Assembly (NCBI RefSeq): GCF_000019785.1
Contig: NC_010524.1
Location: forward strand, 4,080,001 to 4,144,000
Direction of reading: 5' to 3'
DNA: 64,000 nt
DNA from: Leptothrix cholodnii SP-6
GTDB taxonomy: Bacteria > Pseudomonadota > Gammaproteobacteria > Burkholderiales > Burkholderiaceae_C
Shown here: in pieces, positions 9,950 through 19,600 of the stretch
How the letters are laid out: every line of letters begins with the position of its first letter
How positions within the stretch are numbered: the stretch's first letter is position 1
The notes under the pieces: generated by a model
Told to the model about the DNA's origin: nothing
The model's database searches: none
Seen by the model: the letters and a program-made list of their open reading frames with translations, nothing else
Program-made: the position numbers and the translations under genes

Positions 9950-9955
9950 AGACAA

Positions 9956-9982
9956 TCGACCGACCGGTCGGTCGAGAATAAT
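9956..9982 (+). promoter_or_regulatory. TetR-type 20-bp palindrome with -10 box
   Basis: A perfect 20-bp palindrome, TCGACCGACCGGTCGGTCGA (9956-9975), is followed at once by AATAAT (9977-9982), a near-consensus -10. ACCGACCGGTCGGT-type palindromes are typical operators of TetR regulators of phenylacetate and fatty-acid or branched-chain acyl-CoA genes (PaaR, LiuQ) in Betaproteobacteria. It should give the following beta-oxidation genes control separate from BoxR. No tetR gene is in the window. Confidence 0.65.
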
Positions 9983-10047
9983 GAGCTCGCCGCGGCCATC
10001 CTCAGCCGCGGCCGTTGCATGTCCACTTCTTACGGAGTACCCCGCCG

Positions 10048-10851
10048 ATGTCCGATCGACATGATCTGCAGACCCTGGTGCTGAGCCAGCGCCAGGCCGG
10101 CGTCGTCCAGCTGACGATGAACCGCCCGGCGGTGTTCAACGCCTTCGACGAGGCCATGATCGGCGAGCTGGGCGCCGTGTTCGCCCGCCTGTCCGACGAC
10201 GCCTCGGTGCGCGTGATCGTGCTGGCCGGCGAGGGCAAACATTTCAGCGCCGGCGCCGACCTGCAGTGGATGCAGCGCGCCAGCACCGCCTCCGTCGAGT
10301 GGAACCTCGAGGACGCGCGCCGCTTCGCCGGCATGCTGGCGCTGATCGAGAACTGCCCCAAGCCGACCGTGGCACGCATCCAGGGCGCCGCGCTCGGTGG
10401 CGGCGTCGGCCTGGCCTGCGCCTGCGACATCGCGATCGCGGCCGACAACGCCAGCTTCGCGGTCAGCGAGGCCAAGTTCGGCATCCTGCCGGCCGTCATC
10501 GGGCCCTACGTGACCAACGCGGTCGGCAAGCGCCAGGCGCGGCGGCTGGCGCTGACGACCACCCGCATCAAGGCCGCCGAGGCGCTGGCGATCGGGCTGG
10601 TGCAGCAGGTGGTGGCGCTCGACCAACTCGACGCCGCGGTCGACGCCACCGTGGCCGAGCTGCTGGCCGGCGGCCCGAACGCGCAGCGTGAGATCAAGCA
10701 GCTGTTCGCACAACTCGAAGTCGGCCCGATCACCGCCGAGGTGCGCGAGCTGACGGCGATGACCATCAGCCGCGTGCGCGGCACCGACGAGGCCCGCGAG
10801 GGCTTCGCGGCCTTCCTGGGCAAGCGGCCCGCCAACTGGATTCCGCAATGA
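10048..10851 (+). CDS. enoyl-CoA hydratase/isomerase
   Basis: A 267-residue crotonase-fold protein. Motifs include HFSAGADLQWM (oxyanion hole; the ADLxWM signature resembles methylglutaconyl-CoA hydratases), GGVGLACACDIAIAAD, and the SEAKFGILPAVIG segment carrying a catalytic-type glutamate. In this setting it most likely isomerises or hydrates dehydroadipyl-CoA to 3-hydroxyadipyl-CoA, downstream of BoxD. The ATG at 10048 follows CGGAG. The stop overlaps the start of the next gene (ATGA), so hydratase and dehydrogenase are coupled. An alternative acyl-CoA substrate such as methylglutaconyl-CoA cannot be excluded, but the partner genes favour adipyl derivatives. Confidence 0.85.
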   Translation: MSDRHDLQTLVLSQRQAGVVQLTMNRPAVFNAFDEAMIGELGAVFARLSDDASVRVIVLAGEGKHFSAGADLQWMQRASTASVEWNLEDARRFAGMLALIENCPKPTVARIQGAALGGGVGLACACDIAIAADNASFAVSEAKFGILPAVIGPYVTNAVGKRQARRLALTTTRIKAAEALAIGLVQQVVALDQLDAAVDATVAELLAGGPNAQREIKQLFAQLEVGPITAEVRELTAMTISRVRGTDEAREGFAAFLGKRPANWIPQ

Positions 10852-12395
10852 GTTCACTCTCTCTTCAAGGTGCGCCGATGCTGGTGATCGGCGCCGGCAT
10901 CATGGGCGCCGGCATCGCTCAAGTTGCCGCGCAATCCGGCCACGCCGTGATGCTGTTCGACGCCCGCGAAGGCGCCGCCGCCGAGGCCAAGGGCAAGCTC
11001 GCGCAGACGCTGGAGGCGCTGGTCGCCAAGGGCAAGCTGAGCGCCGACAGCGTGGCGCAGACCCTCGATCGCATCGAGCCGATCGCCTCGCTCGAAGCCG
11101 CCGCCTCGGTGCGGCTGGTGGTCGAGGCCATCGTCGAGAGGCTCGACGTCAAGCGCGCGCTCTTCAAGCAGCTCGAAGCCATCGTGGCCGACGACTGCGT
11201 GCTCGCCACCAACACCTCGTCGATCTCGGTCACGGCCATCGCCAACGGCCTGCAGCGCCCGCAGCGGCTGGTCGGCATGCACTTCTTCAACCCGGTGGCG
11301 TTGATGAAGCTGGTCGAGGTGGTGTCGGGCCTGCAGACCGACGCGGCGGTGGCCGAGGCGATCTTCGAGCTGAGCAAAGCCTGGGGCAAGACGCCGGTGC
11401 ACGCGCGCTCGACGCCGGGTTTCATCGTCAACCGCATCGCCCGGCCGTATTACGCCGAGACGCTGGCGCTGCTGCTGGAGCAGGCCGCCACGCCGGCGGT
11501 GTTCGACGCCTGCCTGCGCGCGGCGGGTTTCCGCATGGGGCCGTGCGAGCTGATGGACCTGATCGGCCACGACACCAACTTCTCGGTGACGACCTCGGTC
11601 TACGAGGCCAACTTCTTCGACAAGCGTTTCGTGCCCTCGCTGGTGCAGCGCGAGCTGGTCGACGGCGGCCTGCTCGGGCGCAAGAGCGGGCGGGGGTTCT
11701 ACCGCTATCCCGAGGGCGCCGGCAGCCTGCCGGTGGCCGTGCACGAAGCGCCCGCCACGGCGCGCGAGATCAGCGTGCACGGCGAGGGCGCGATCGCCGA
11801 TCAGCTCGAACAGGCGGCCACCACGGCCCTGTCGGCGCAAGGCTGGGGGCCGGCGCGGGTGCGCGGCAGCGGCTGGACGGGCCTTGCGATCGACGGCGCC
11901 CGCCTGGTGCTGACCGACGGCCGCTGCGCCGATGAACTCGCGGACGCGCTCGGCACGGCCGACGTCGCGGTGTTCGACCGGCCGCTGCTGCTGCCCTCGC
12001 CACCCGGCACGGCGCTGGCGTTTGCGGTGGCCGGTGCGGCCAGCCACGCCTGGCGCAAGCAGGCGCCGGCCTGGCTGGCCGCGCTCGGTTTTGCGCCGAT
12101 GCCGGTGGCCGATGCGCCGGGGCTGGTGGTGGCGCGCACGATCGCGATGCTGATCAACGAAGCGGCCGACGCGGTGCAGCAAGGCGTCTGCACACCCGAA
12201 GGCGCCGACGCGGCGATGAAGCTGGGCGTCAACTACCCCGCCGGCCCGTTCGAGTGGCTGGCGCGCTGGGATGCGCGCGGCGTGATCGGCCTGCTCGACG
12301 CGCTCGATGCGCATTACCGTGGCGAGCGCTATCGCGCCAGCCCGTGGCTCGGCCGGCGCGCGGCGCTGGACCGCGCCACCAGCCGCCACGCTTGA
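10848..12395 (+). CDS. paaH: 3-hydroxyadipyl-CoA dehydrogenase (PaaH family)
   Basis: A 515-residue NAD-dependent 3-hydroxyacyl-CoA dehydrogenase. The Rossmann motif IGAGIMGAGIAQVAAQSG is near residue 13, the catalytic GMHFFNPVALMKLVE near 144, and a first C-terminal helical domain ends in GLLGRKSGRGFYRYPEG. A second C-terminal domain repeat (about 390-505) carries LGVNYPAGPFEWLARWD. The two-repeat architecture and length are typical of PaaH/PaaC, which oxidises 3-hydroxyadipyl-CoA to 3-oxoadipyl-CoA. It overlaps the hydratase gene by 4 bp and precedes a MaoC-like gene and the thiolase. Confidence 0.9.
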   Translation: MSSLSLQGAPMLVIGAGIMGAGIAQVAAQSGHAVMLFDAREGAAAEAKGKLAQTLEALVAKGKLSADSVAQTLDRIEPIASLEAAASVRLVVEAIVERLDVKRALFKQLEAIVADDCVLATNTSSISVTAIANGLQRPQRLVGMHFFNPVALMKLVEVVSGLQTDAAVAEAIFELSKAWGKTPVHARSTPGFIVNRIARPYYAETLALLLEQAATPAVFDACLRAAGFRMGPCELMDLIGHDTNFSVTTSVYEANFFDKRFVPSLVQRELVDGGLLGRKSGRGFYRYPEGAGSLPVAVHEAPATAREISVHGEGAIADQLEQAATTALSAQGWGPARVRGSGWTGLAIDGARLVLTDGRCADELADALGTADVAVFDRPLLLPSPPGTALAFAVAGAASHAWRKQAPAWLAALGFAPMPVADAPGLVVARTIAMLINEAADAVQQGVCTPEGADAAMKLGVNYPAGPFEWLARWDARGVIGLLDALDAHYRGERYRASPWLGRRAALDRATSRHA

Positions 12396-12418
12396 TCACG
12401 ACCTGAAAGCCACCGCCG

Positions 12419-12874
12419 ATGAAGTTCGCCGAATTCCAGCCCGGGCAACAGCTCGAAGCCGGCCCCTATGACGTCACCGAAACCGAGGTGCTGCAGTTCG
12501 CCACCGCCTGGGACCCGCAGTGGTTCCACACCAACGTCGAGGCCGCGGCTGACGGCCCGTTCGGCGGCCTGATCGCGAGCGGCTGGCACACCTGCGGCAT
12601 CGCGATGCGGCTGGCCGCCGACGCCTTCCTGCGCGGTTCGGAGTCCTACGCCTCGCCCGGCCTGGGTCACGTCAAGTGGCCGAACCCGGTGCGCCCCGGC
12701 GACCGCCTGACGCTGCGCTGCACCGTGCTGGAGGCGCGCACCTCGCGCAGCCAGCCGCAGCTGGGCATCCTGCACTGGCGCTGGCAGCTGTTCAACCAGG
12801 CGGGCGCCGAGGTGCTCGACATCGACGCCACCAGCCTGTTCGACCTGGTCCGCAACGCCCATCCGCCGGTCTGA
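12419..12874 (+). CDS. MaoC-like hotdog-fold dehydratase
   Basis: A 151-residue single-hotdog protein of the MaoC/(R)-specific enoyl-CoA hydratase family. The hydratase signature region is present (FATAWDPQWFHTN, then FGGLIASGWHTCGIAMRLA), giving the Asp/His pair expected for water addition. Its place between the PaaH-type dehydrogenase and the thiolase suggests a second hydratase for the adipyl-CoA branch or for a stereoisomer, but the substrate is not determined. Spacing to its neighbours is 23 and 46 bp. Confidence 0.8.
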   Translation: MKFAEFQPGQQLEAGPYDVTETEVLQFATAWDPQWFHTNVEAAADGPFGGLIASGWHTCGIAMRLAADAFLRGSESYASPGLGHVKWPNPVRPGDRLTLRCTVLEARTSRSQPQLGILHWRWQLFNQAGAEVLDIDATSLFDLVRNAHPPV

Positions 12875-12920
12875 CCGCACACGCGCCGACCCGCGACCCG
12901 AACACCCGGAGACACGACAC

Positions 12921-14123
<1,203 letters not shown>

Positions 14124-14147
14124 CACCGCCGCGCCGCACAACTCAAG

Positions 14148-14179
14148 AAAAAACCGGGCCTTGCGAGCCCGGTTTTTTT
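14148..14179. terminator. bidirectional rho-independent terminator
   Basis: AAAAAACCGGGC and GCCCGGTTTTTT form an extended stem around a short loop, with an A-run on one side and a T-run on the other. It sits between the convergent thiolase and mofA-like genes and can stop transcription from both. Confidence 0.9.
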
Positions 14180-14184
14180 ATTCC

Positions 14185-17100
14185 TCACTGCACCTTGAAC
14201 AAGCCCCACAGACCGCTGTTGACGAACTGGGTCGGGCCGTCGCGGTAGTGCCAGTAGCCGCGTTTCGCACCGCCGTAGAGGCTGGCGCTGACGCCCTTGC
14301 CCGGGGCGATCAGGCTGGCGCCGGTGGCGACGAAGCGCTCGATGCCGAGGTCGGCATAGCTGTGGCCGATGACGCGGAAGCTGTGCTGGCGCGCCCGGCC
14401 GTCGGCCTGCAGCACCCGGAAGGTCACGGCCTCGCCGGCCTTGGCACCGAACACCGGCGTCTCCACCGGCAGGCCGCGCAGGTCGGACGGCAGGCGGGCG
14501 TCGTTGTCGGTCATCAGCGTGGGCGCCAGTACGCAGGGGTTGATGTCGCCCGACACGGTCAGCGCCAGCTGGCACTCGGCGTTGGGCTGGCCGTTGTAGT
14601 CGATGCGTGACCACAGCGGCTCGGCGCGGTAGTTGAGCGCGCGCTCGCCCATGTCGTAGGAATCGTCGCCGGTGTCGTGCTGGCGGATCGCGGCGCGCTC
14701 GGCGCCCAGGCGCAGGTTCAGGCCGTCCTGGTAGTGCAGCACGAACTCGCGGTAGCGGCTGCCGTCGCTCCTGCGGATGACGGCCTCGGTGGCGCGGTCG
14801 GCACCGGTGGTGCTGGTGTTGGCCGCGTTCCACCAGGTGGCGCCACGCGGCTCGACGATCAGGCTGCCGACCAGGCCCTGGCTGCCGTGCTTGACGACGT
14901 CGCTCATCGCGCGCAGCGGCACGGTGCCGAACTCGCGCGGCGTGCCGCCCTTGGCCACACCGTTGAGCAGGTCCCAGTCGATCGTGCCGGCGTACCAGAC
15001 GTAGCTGCGGCTCTGGCCCGGCGCAACGAGCTGCTCGGGGTTGAGGCCGACGTTGGCCGAGTCGCTGCTGCGCGGGTCGAAGTGCACCAGCTGGGCGTGG
15101 ATGCCGACCTGGCGCGAGGGCTTGATGTCGTCGACGCCCAGCGAGGTGACCTGCGGCAGCGGTGCATCGCCCGGCAGGTCGGGCACCGGCAGGTTGGCCG
15201 GCAGGCGGTTGCGCAGGTTGACGGTGATGCAGTCGCCGGCATTGGCGCGCATCACCAGCGGCTCGGGCGCCTTGCTGCCGGCGCGCAGGGCGGCGACATC
15301 GGCGGCGTGCACGTACATCAGCGCGCTCGGGTCGCTGATGCCGGCACGCCGGTTGTAGACCAGCGCGCCGCCGGGCAGCAGGTCGCGCGCGGCCCAGACC
15401 TCGAGGTTGTAGGTGCGCGCGGTCGAGCCGACCGGGCAGCCGTTGAGGCCCAGCGCCGAGGTGGTGGTGTTGAGCAGCCCGCCCAGCAGGCCGCCGAGCA
15501 GGTTGCCGGTGCCCTGCACCAGGCGGGTGGACAGCGGCTGGATCAGGCCGGTGGCCAGCGTGCCGGTCAGGCTGTCGAGCGCGTTGGCATCGGCGTAGGT
15601 GCGCAAGATGCCCCAGGCGCCGTTCCACAGCGCGTCGGTGCTGCCGTAGTGGAACAGGTGGTCGACCTGCCTGGCGCCGCCGGTGACCTTGGCGAGCAGG
15701 CCGAGGTCCATCTCCATGTGCTCGGAGATGCCCAGCTCCTGCGCGGCCACGTAGGGCGCGTTGGCGTCGGAGATCTCGCGCTTCCAGCGCTGGCCGTGCA
15801 GCGTGAAGACGTGCTGCACCTCCTGCGCGCCGTGGATCAGCTTGAGCTGCACCCGCTCGCCCTCGAAGGCGCGCAGCACCGGCGTGTACGGGTCGCCGTG
15901 CAGACGCGAGCTGAACAGGTTGGCCGGGTCGGCGCGCGAATCGGTGTACAGGCCGGACTTGTCGCCGTTGCTCGACAGGCGCAGCGGCAGCGGCTCGTTC
16001 TTGTAGTTGACGAGGTAGGGGTTGTGGTGGCTGGCCGAGATCGCCTCGGGCCTGGCCGGCGGATCGACCGGGCGGCCGTCGGCGGTGTAGAGCAGCGCGA
16101 AGTCGGCGCTGGCGAGCAGGAACTCGCGGAAGTCCGGGTGCGTGGCCGGATCCTGCGCACCCTTGACCAGCGCCTCGGGGCCGACACCGCCGGCCAGCGG
16201 CTGGCCGCTGCGGGTGTCGAGCCACTGCGTGCCCTTGGGCTCGACCACCAGCGCGTTGTAGAAGCCGTGCTGCTGGATCGACGACGGGCCGAAGTGGTCG
16301 TGCGAGAACACCGTGCGCAGGGTGCGATCGCGGCCGTCCTTGTCGAACAGTTCGTCGGCCCACCAGCGCTGCACGCTGGTCTGGTAGCCGATGGCCGCCG
16401 GCTCGGGCAGCACGGCGTGGCCGTCGACCAGGCGCACGCTGCCGTCGTCGGCCATCTGGCGCACCGAGCCGCCGGGCGCCAGCGCGGCCTCGGCGCGCTC
16501 GATCAGCGCGCCGCGCGCGAAGGTGCCGTCCTCGTAGTTCCAGCCGTTGCCGCCGCCGTCGGAGGCCATGACGTCGAACTTCACCAGGTGGATGTGCTGG
16601 CTGATGGTGTCGGTGGGCGTGAGGGCCTGGAAGTCGTCACGCGCCAGCACCTCGGGCGTGCGGTTGGTGTGGAAGAAGTTGATGCAGTCGCCCGAGTGGG
16701 CGCGGAAGAAGAACGGCTCGGCCGGACGGGTCTTGCCCTCGTAGGCCGAGACCTCGCTGCTGAGCACGTTGATGCGCGCCTGCGGGTCGTGCCAGCCGGC
16801 CTTGTTGACGACCAGGTCGAGCTGGATCGCCGAGACGTCGTAGCGGCGCGTCGGCGCGGTCGCCGGGCAGGGGTCGGCAAACGGCGCCCCCGGTGCGGCC
16901 GGGCGGCCGTTGACCTTGAAGGTGGCGCCGGCACCGGCGGGGGTGCGGCTGGCGTGGCCGGCGCTGCGGGCGTGGAAGGCCATCGCGGCACGTTCGAGCG
17001 GCGTGCCGGCGTCGGGCAGCAGCGTCAGGTCGGCGCTCAGGATGTGCGACGACAGGTCGGCCGCGGCCACGCCGGCGCCCAGTTCGCGGGTGCCGGCGGT

Positions 17101-18930
17101 GATGATGTGGCGGCCCAGGCCGGTCTCGCCGAGCCGGCTGTCGGCACTCAGGTCGAGCGGCGGCTGCGGCGGGCGATGGCCGGCCACGCCGGGCACGAAG
17201 AACGGGAAGCCGGGCGTCGCCGCCGCGCCGTAGGTCGGCGCGGGCGCCAGCGCCACGCCCTGGATCGGCAGCAGCGCCGGGCTGTAGGCGCCGCCGTCGG
17301 TCTGGCCGCTGAGCGGGTCGGTGCCACGGCCGAGTTCGCCGTCGGGCAGGCGCCGGCGGCCGTCCTCGAACACGTCGTGCACCCGCCACAGGCCCCACAT
17401 GCCTTGGGCGAAGTGCGGGTACATGTGGCAATGGAAGATCGCGTCGCCGACCGCCAGGTTGCGGTTGCTGCCGGTGTAGGCGATGTCGAAGCTCAGGCCC
17501 TGGCGCGGGCCGATGGTCTGGCTGTCGAGGTAGGCCGACTTGCCGTCACCGGCGCCGCTCTTGGCGAACCACTGGTTGGCGTGCAGGTGGAAGACGTGGG
17601 TTTCCTTGACGCCGGCCTGCAGGGTGCGGAACTTGACCGGGTCGCCGAGGTAGCTGTGGTGCACGTTGCCCGGATCGTCCGGGTAGCGCTGCACCGGCCG
17701 GCCGTCGAGCCCCTGCTGCACGATCATGGCCGGGTCGCCGTTGGCCCACGAGGTCAGGAAGAAATCTTCCAGCGCGCACTCGGCGCAGTTGGCCGCCGGG
17801 CCGACACCGGCGCGGTTGGCCGCCACGATGGCGCCCAGGCCGCTGGCGCCGTAGTTGATCGCGAAACCGTCGCGCAGGCCGGCGCCGGCGCCGGTGGCAT
17901 CGAAGGCGTCGCCGTAGGCCTGCACGGTCTTGAGCTCGTCGTGCAGGATCACGGTGAACTCGCGGAACCAGTTCTCGTTGGTGACCGCGTAGCCGTCGGA
18001 GACCACGTTGTAGCCCTGCACCACCGCGTTCAGGTCGCCGTGCACCAGCTGCCAGCGACCGGCACCGAGCGGCTGGTGCATGTTGAACAGCGGCAGGCCG
18101 GCGCGCCCGGTGAGCGCACCGTCGGGGTCGACCGCTTCGTAGTTCAGGAACGCCGAACCGCCGGCCTGGGCCCGCGCGGCGGCCAGCACCTCGGCGCTGA
18201 CCTCGCTGCGGTAGACGTCCGCGCCGGCCGGCTCGACGTTGACGCTGCCGAACAGGCCCAGCACCGTCGAGCCACCGTCGGCCTGGCCGCCTGCGGGCGC
18301 GCCGTTGTCGTGGAAGATCTGCGCGCCCTCGCGCTCGAGCAGCAGCCGGTAGGTGATCGACCGGCCCGGCTCGATGCCGGCGATGCCGGTCACGCGCGGA
18401 TCCCAGGCGTCGTAGCCGGTGGCCGTGGTGTCGTGGCTCAGGCCGTTGAACATCATCGAGGCGATGCGGGTGGCCGGGCGGTCGAAGCCGCCGCCGGCCT
18501 CGGCATCCGCGTCGCCGTCGGGCAGGTCGGGGGCTGTCGGCAGGTCGTTGCCGGGCACGCCCGGCGCGTCACGGCACAGCAGGTTGGTGAAGTTGACCTC
18601 GAGCCGGTCGCCGACGTTGCCGCGCAGCACCAGCGGCCGCGGGCGCTTGTCCGAGCGCAGCGCCACCTGGCAGGGCGTGGCCACCACGCCGGGCTGATCG
18701 AGCGTGCGACCGCTGACGAGGTCGACCACGTCGCGCTTGAGCGCGTAGACCATGCCGTAGGGGTTGTACGAGCCGAAGCGGTTGTAGACCAGCGGCTGGT
18801 CGAGTGCCACCACGTCGGCCACCACGGTGCCGCTGCTGCGTGCCCAGACGCTGCCGCTCCAGCCCAGCCCGAGGCTGGCGGTCACGGCCAAGGCGGTGTG
18901 CAGAGGCACCCGCATGAAATTTCGCTTCAT
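14185..18930 (-). CDS. mofA: MofA-like giant multicopper oxidase (putative Mn(II) oxidase)
   Basis: A 1581-residue protein with a signal-peptide-like start (charged MKRNFMR, hydrophobic core, cut near VWA-R). One complete copper set is visible. HVFHLH at 445-450 and HCHMYPH plus Met at 500-511 correspond to the usual C-terminal motifs; HIH at 779-781 and HDH with Q..G at 877-890 correspond to the usual N-terminal motifs. Two further thirds (about 1040-1581) repeat the fold with degenerate ligands (HVFTLH, HYG, HYR). Size and layout fit MofA of Leptothrix discophora (about 1660 residues), linked to manganese oxidation. The start codon follows AGGAA. The mofB/mofC partners described in Leptothrix are not downstream. 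Mn oxidation is inferred. Confidence 0.85.
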   Translation of the reverse strand: MKRNFMRVPLHTALAVTASLGLGWSGSVWARSSGTVVADVVALDQPLVYNRFGSYNPYGMVYALKRDVVDLVSGRTLDQPGVVATPCQVALRSDKRPRPLVLRGNVGDRLEVNFTNLLCRDAPGVPGNDLPTAPDLPDGDADAEAGGGFDRPATRIASMMFNGLSHDTTATGYDAWDPRVTGIAGIEPGRSITYRLLLEREGAQIFHDNGAPAGGQADGGSTVLGLFGSVNVEPAGADVYRSEVSAEVLAAARAQAGGSAFLNYEAVDPDGALTGRAGLPLFNMHQPLGAGRWQLVHGDLNAVVQGYNVVSDGYAVTNENWFREFTVILHDELKTVQAYGDAFDATGAGAGLRDGFAINYGASGLGAIVAANRAGVGPAANCAECALEDFFLTSWANGDPAMIVQQGLDGRPVQRYPDDPGNVHHSYLGDPVKFRTLQAGVKETHVFHLHANQWFAKSGAGDGKSAYLDSQTIGPRQGLSFDIAYTGSNRNLAVGDAIFHCHMYPHFAQGMWGLWRVHDVFEDGRRRLPDGELGRGTDPLSGQTDGGAYSPALLPIQGVALAPAPTYGAAATPGFPFFVPGVAGHRPPQPPLDLSADSRLGETGLGRHIITAGTRELGAGVAAADLSSHILSADLTLLPDAGTPLERAAMAFHARSAGHASRTPAGAGATFKVNGRPAAPGAPFADPCPATAPTRRYDVSAIQLDLVVNKAGWHDPQARINVLSSEVSAYEGKTRPAEPFFFRAHSGDCINFFHTNRTPEVLARDDFQALTPTDTISQHIHLVKFDVMASDGGGNGWNYEDGTFARGALIERAEAALAPGGSVRQMADDGSVRLVDGHAVLPEPAAIGYQTSVQRWWADELFDKDGRDRTLRTVFSHDHFGPSSIQQHGFYNALVVEPKGTQWLDTRSGQPLAGGVGPEALVKGAQDPATHPDFREFLLASADFALLYTADGRPVDPPARPEAISASHHNPYLVNYKNEPLPLRLSSNGDKSGLYTDSRADPANLFSSRLHGDPYTPVLRAFEGERVQLKLIHGAQEVQHVFTLHGQRWKREISDANAPYVAAQELGISEHMEMDLGLLAKVTGGARQVDHLFHYGSTDALWNGAWGILRTYADANALDSLTGTLATGLIQPLSTRLVQGTGNLLGGLLGGLLNTTTSALGLNGCPVGSTARTYNLEVWAARDLLPGGALVYNRRAGISDPSALMYVHAADVAALRAGSKAPEPLVMRANAGDCITVNLRNRLPANLPVPDLPGDAPLPQVTSLGVDDIKPSRQVGIHAQLVHFDPRSSDSANVGLNPEQLVAPGQSRSYVWYAGTIDWDLLNGVAKGGTPREFGTVPLRAMSDVVKHGSQGLVGSLIVEPRGATWWNAANTSTTGADRATEAVIRRSDGSRYREFVLHYQDGLNLRLGAERAAIRQHDTGDDSYDMGERALNYRAEPLWSRIDYNGQPNAECQLALTVSGDINPCVLAPTLMTDNDARLPSDLRGLPVETPVFGAKAGEAVTFRVLQADGRARQHSFRVIGHSYADLGIERFVATGASLIAPGKGVSASLYGGAKRGYWHYRDGPTQFVNSGLWGLFKVQ

Positions 18931-19600
18931 CGTGATTCCTGAAGCCAGCCCACGGAACCGGCCGGATTCGGGGGCGGATCACGCGACAGGCCGGTTACTT
19001 TGCGTTTCTTATGTGCGAGTCATTTTTCACGAATAAGGTTGATCGAGATCAAACACACAAAAATTTGACGGTTTTTGTGCGTGCACCGAATCGACTGCAC
19101 CAACACGCCCGTCCGGTGTCACGAACCACCCGCCATCCGAGCCATCGAACGACCTCCGCCAGAGGGAGAACAGCACGTCAAACGGCCTCTGACCGGCCAC
19201 GTCCTATGAGCTCAAGTGGCTGATTTCGTTCACTTTCTCGGCCTGGTGCCTGAACCGATCCTGAACCGGATTCCTGCGCTCACCCCCTCTGATGCGGCCC
19301 TGCGAAGCGCCCGGCCGAGCCGCTCGATCACCCCTTGTTCGAGCGATCCGCAGCCGCCGCTCCTGCGGAAAGCACCGTCGACACGGGGGGTCAACGCCCC
19401 AGGACGGTGCGAAAAATCATCTCAATTCACACCAAAAAGTAACTGTATGTTTCTCGCTACACCCAGAACCGGCACCCGTGACAACCCACACATCCTTTAA
19501 TCTGAATTAAGGAATTTCACTGGACACCGGACAAGAAATCCTCAACAGCGCGCGGCCGCACATGGCCGCAGCGCCCCCAACGACCCACAGGAGAAACGCA
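18931..19600. other. 670-bp divergent intergenic control region
   Basis: This is the only gap above 300 bp in the window. The part next to mofA is A/T-richer than its surroundings. It contains the FNR-type box (19039-19052), an 8-bp inverted repeat CACAAAAA/TTTTTGTG (19056-19063 and 19072-19079), and an AT-rich imperfect palindrome around 19495-19513. Small open frames at 19011-19510 have no ribosome-binding site and no plausible protein character, so I call no gene here. Confidence 0.7.
19039..19052 (-). promoter_or_regulatory. perfect FNR/ANR-type box upstream of mofA-like gene
   Basis: TTGATCGAGATCAA is an exact match to the FNR/ANR consensus TTGAT-N4-ATCAA. Its centre is about 115 bp upstream of the mofA-like start. 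On the minus strand a weak -10 (CATAAG, 19013-19008) lies where a class II FNR-activated promoter would need it, within a few bases. This suggests oxygen-responsive control of the oxidase. Confidence 0.6.

Noticed and set aside
14677..18942. A 1421-codon open frame antisense to the mofA-like gene
   Set aside because: It is Arg/His/Val/Gly-rich with no domain pattern, a typical GC-driven shadow of the opposite-strand gene, which has signal peptide, copper motifs and a ribosome-binding site.
19011..19510. Small open frames in the mofA divergent region
   Set aside because: They overlap each other, have no ribosome-binding sites, and their translations show no signal peptide or known fold.
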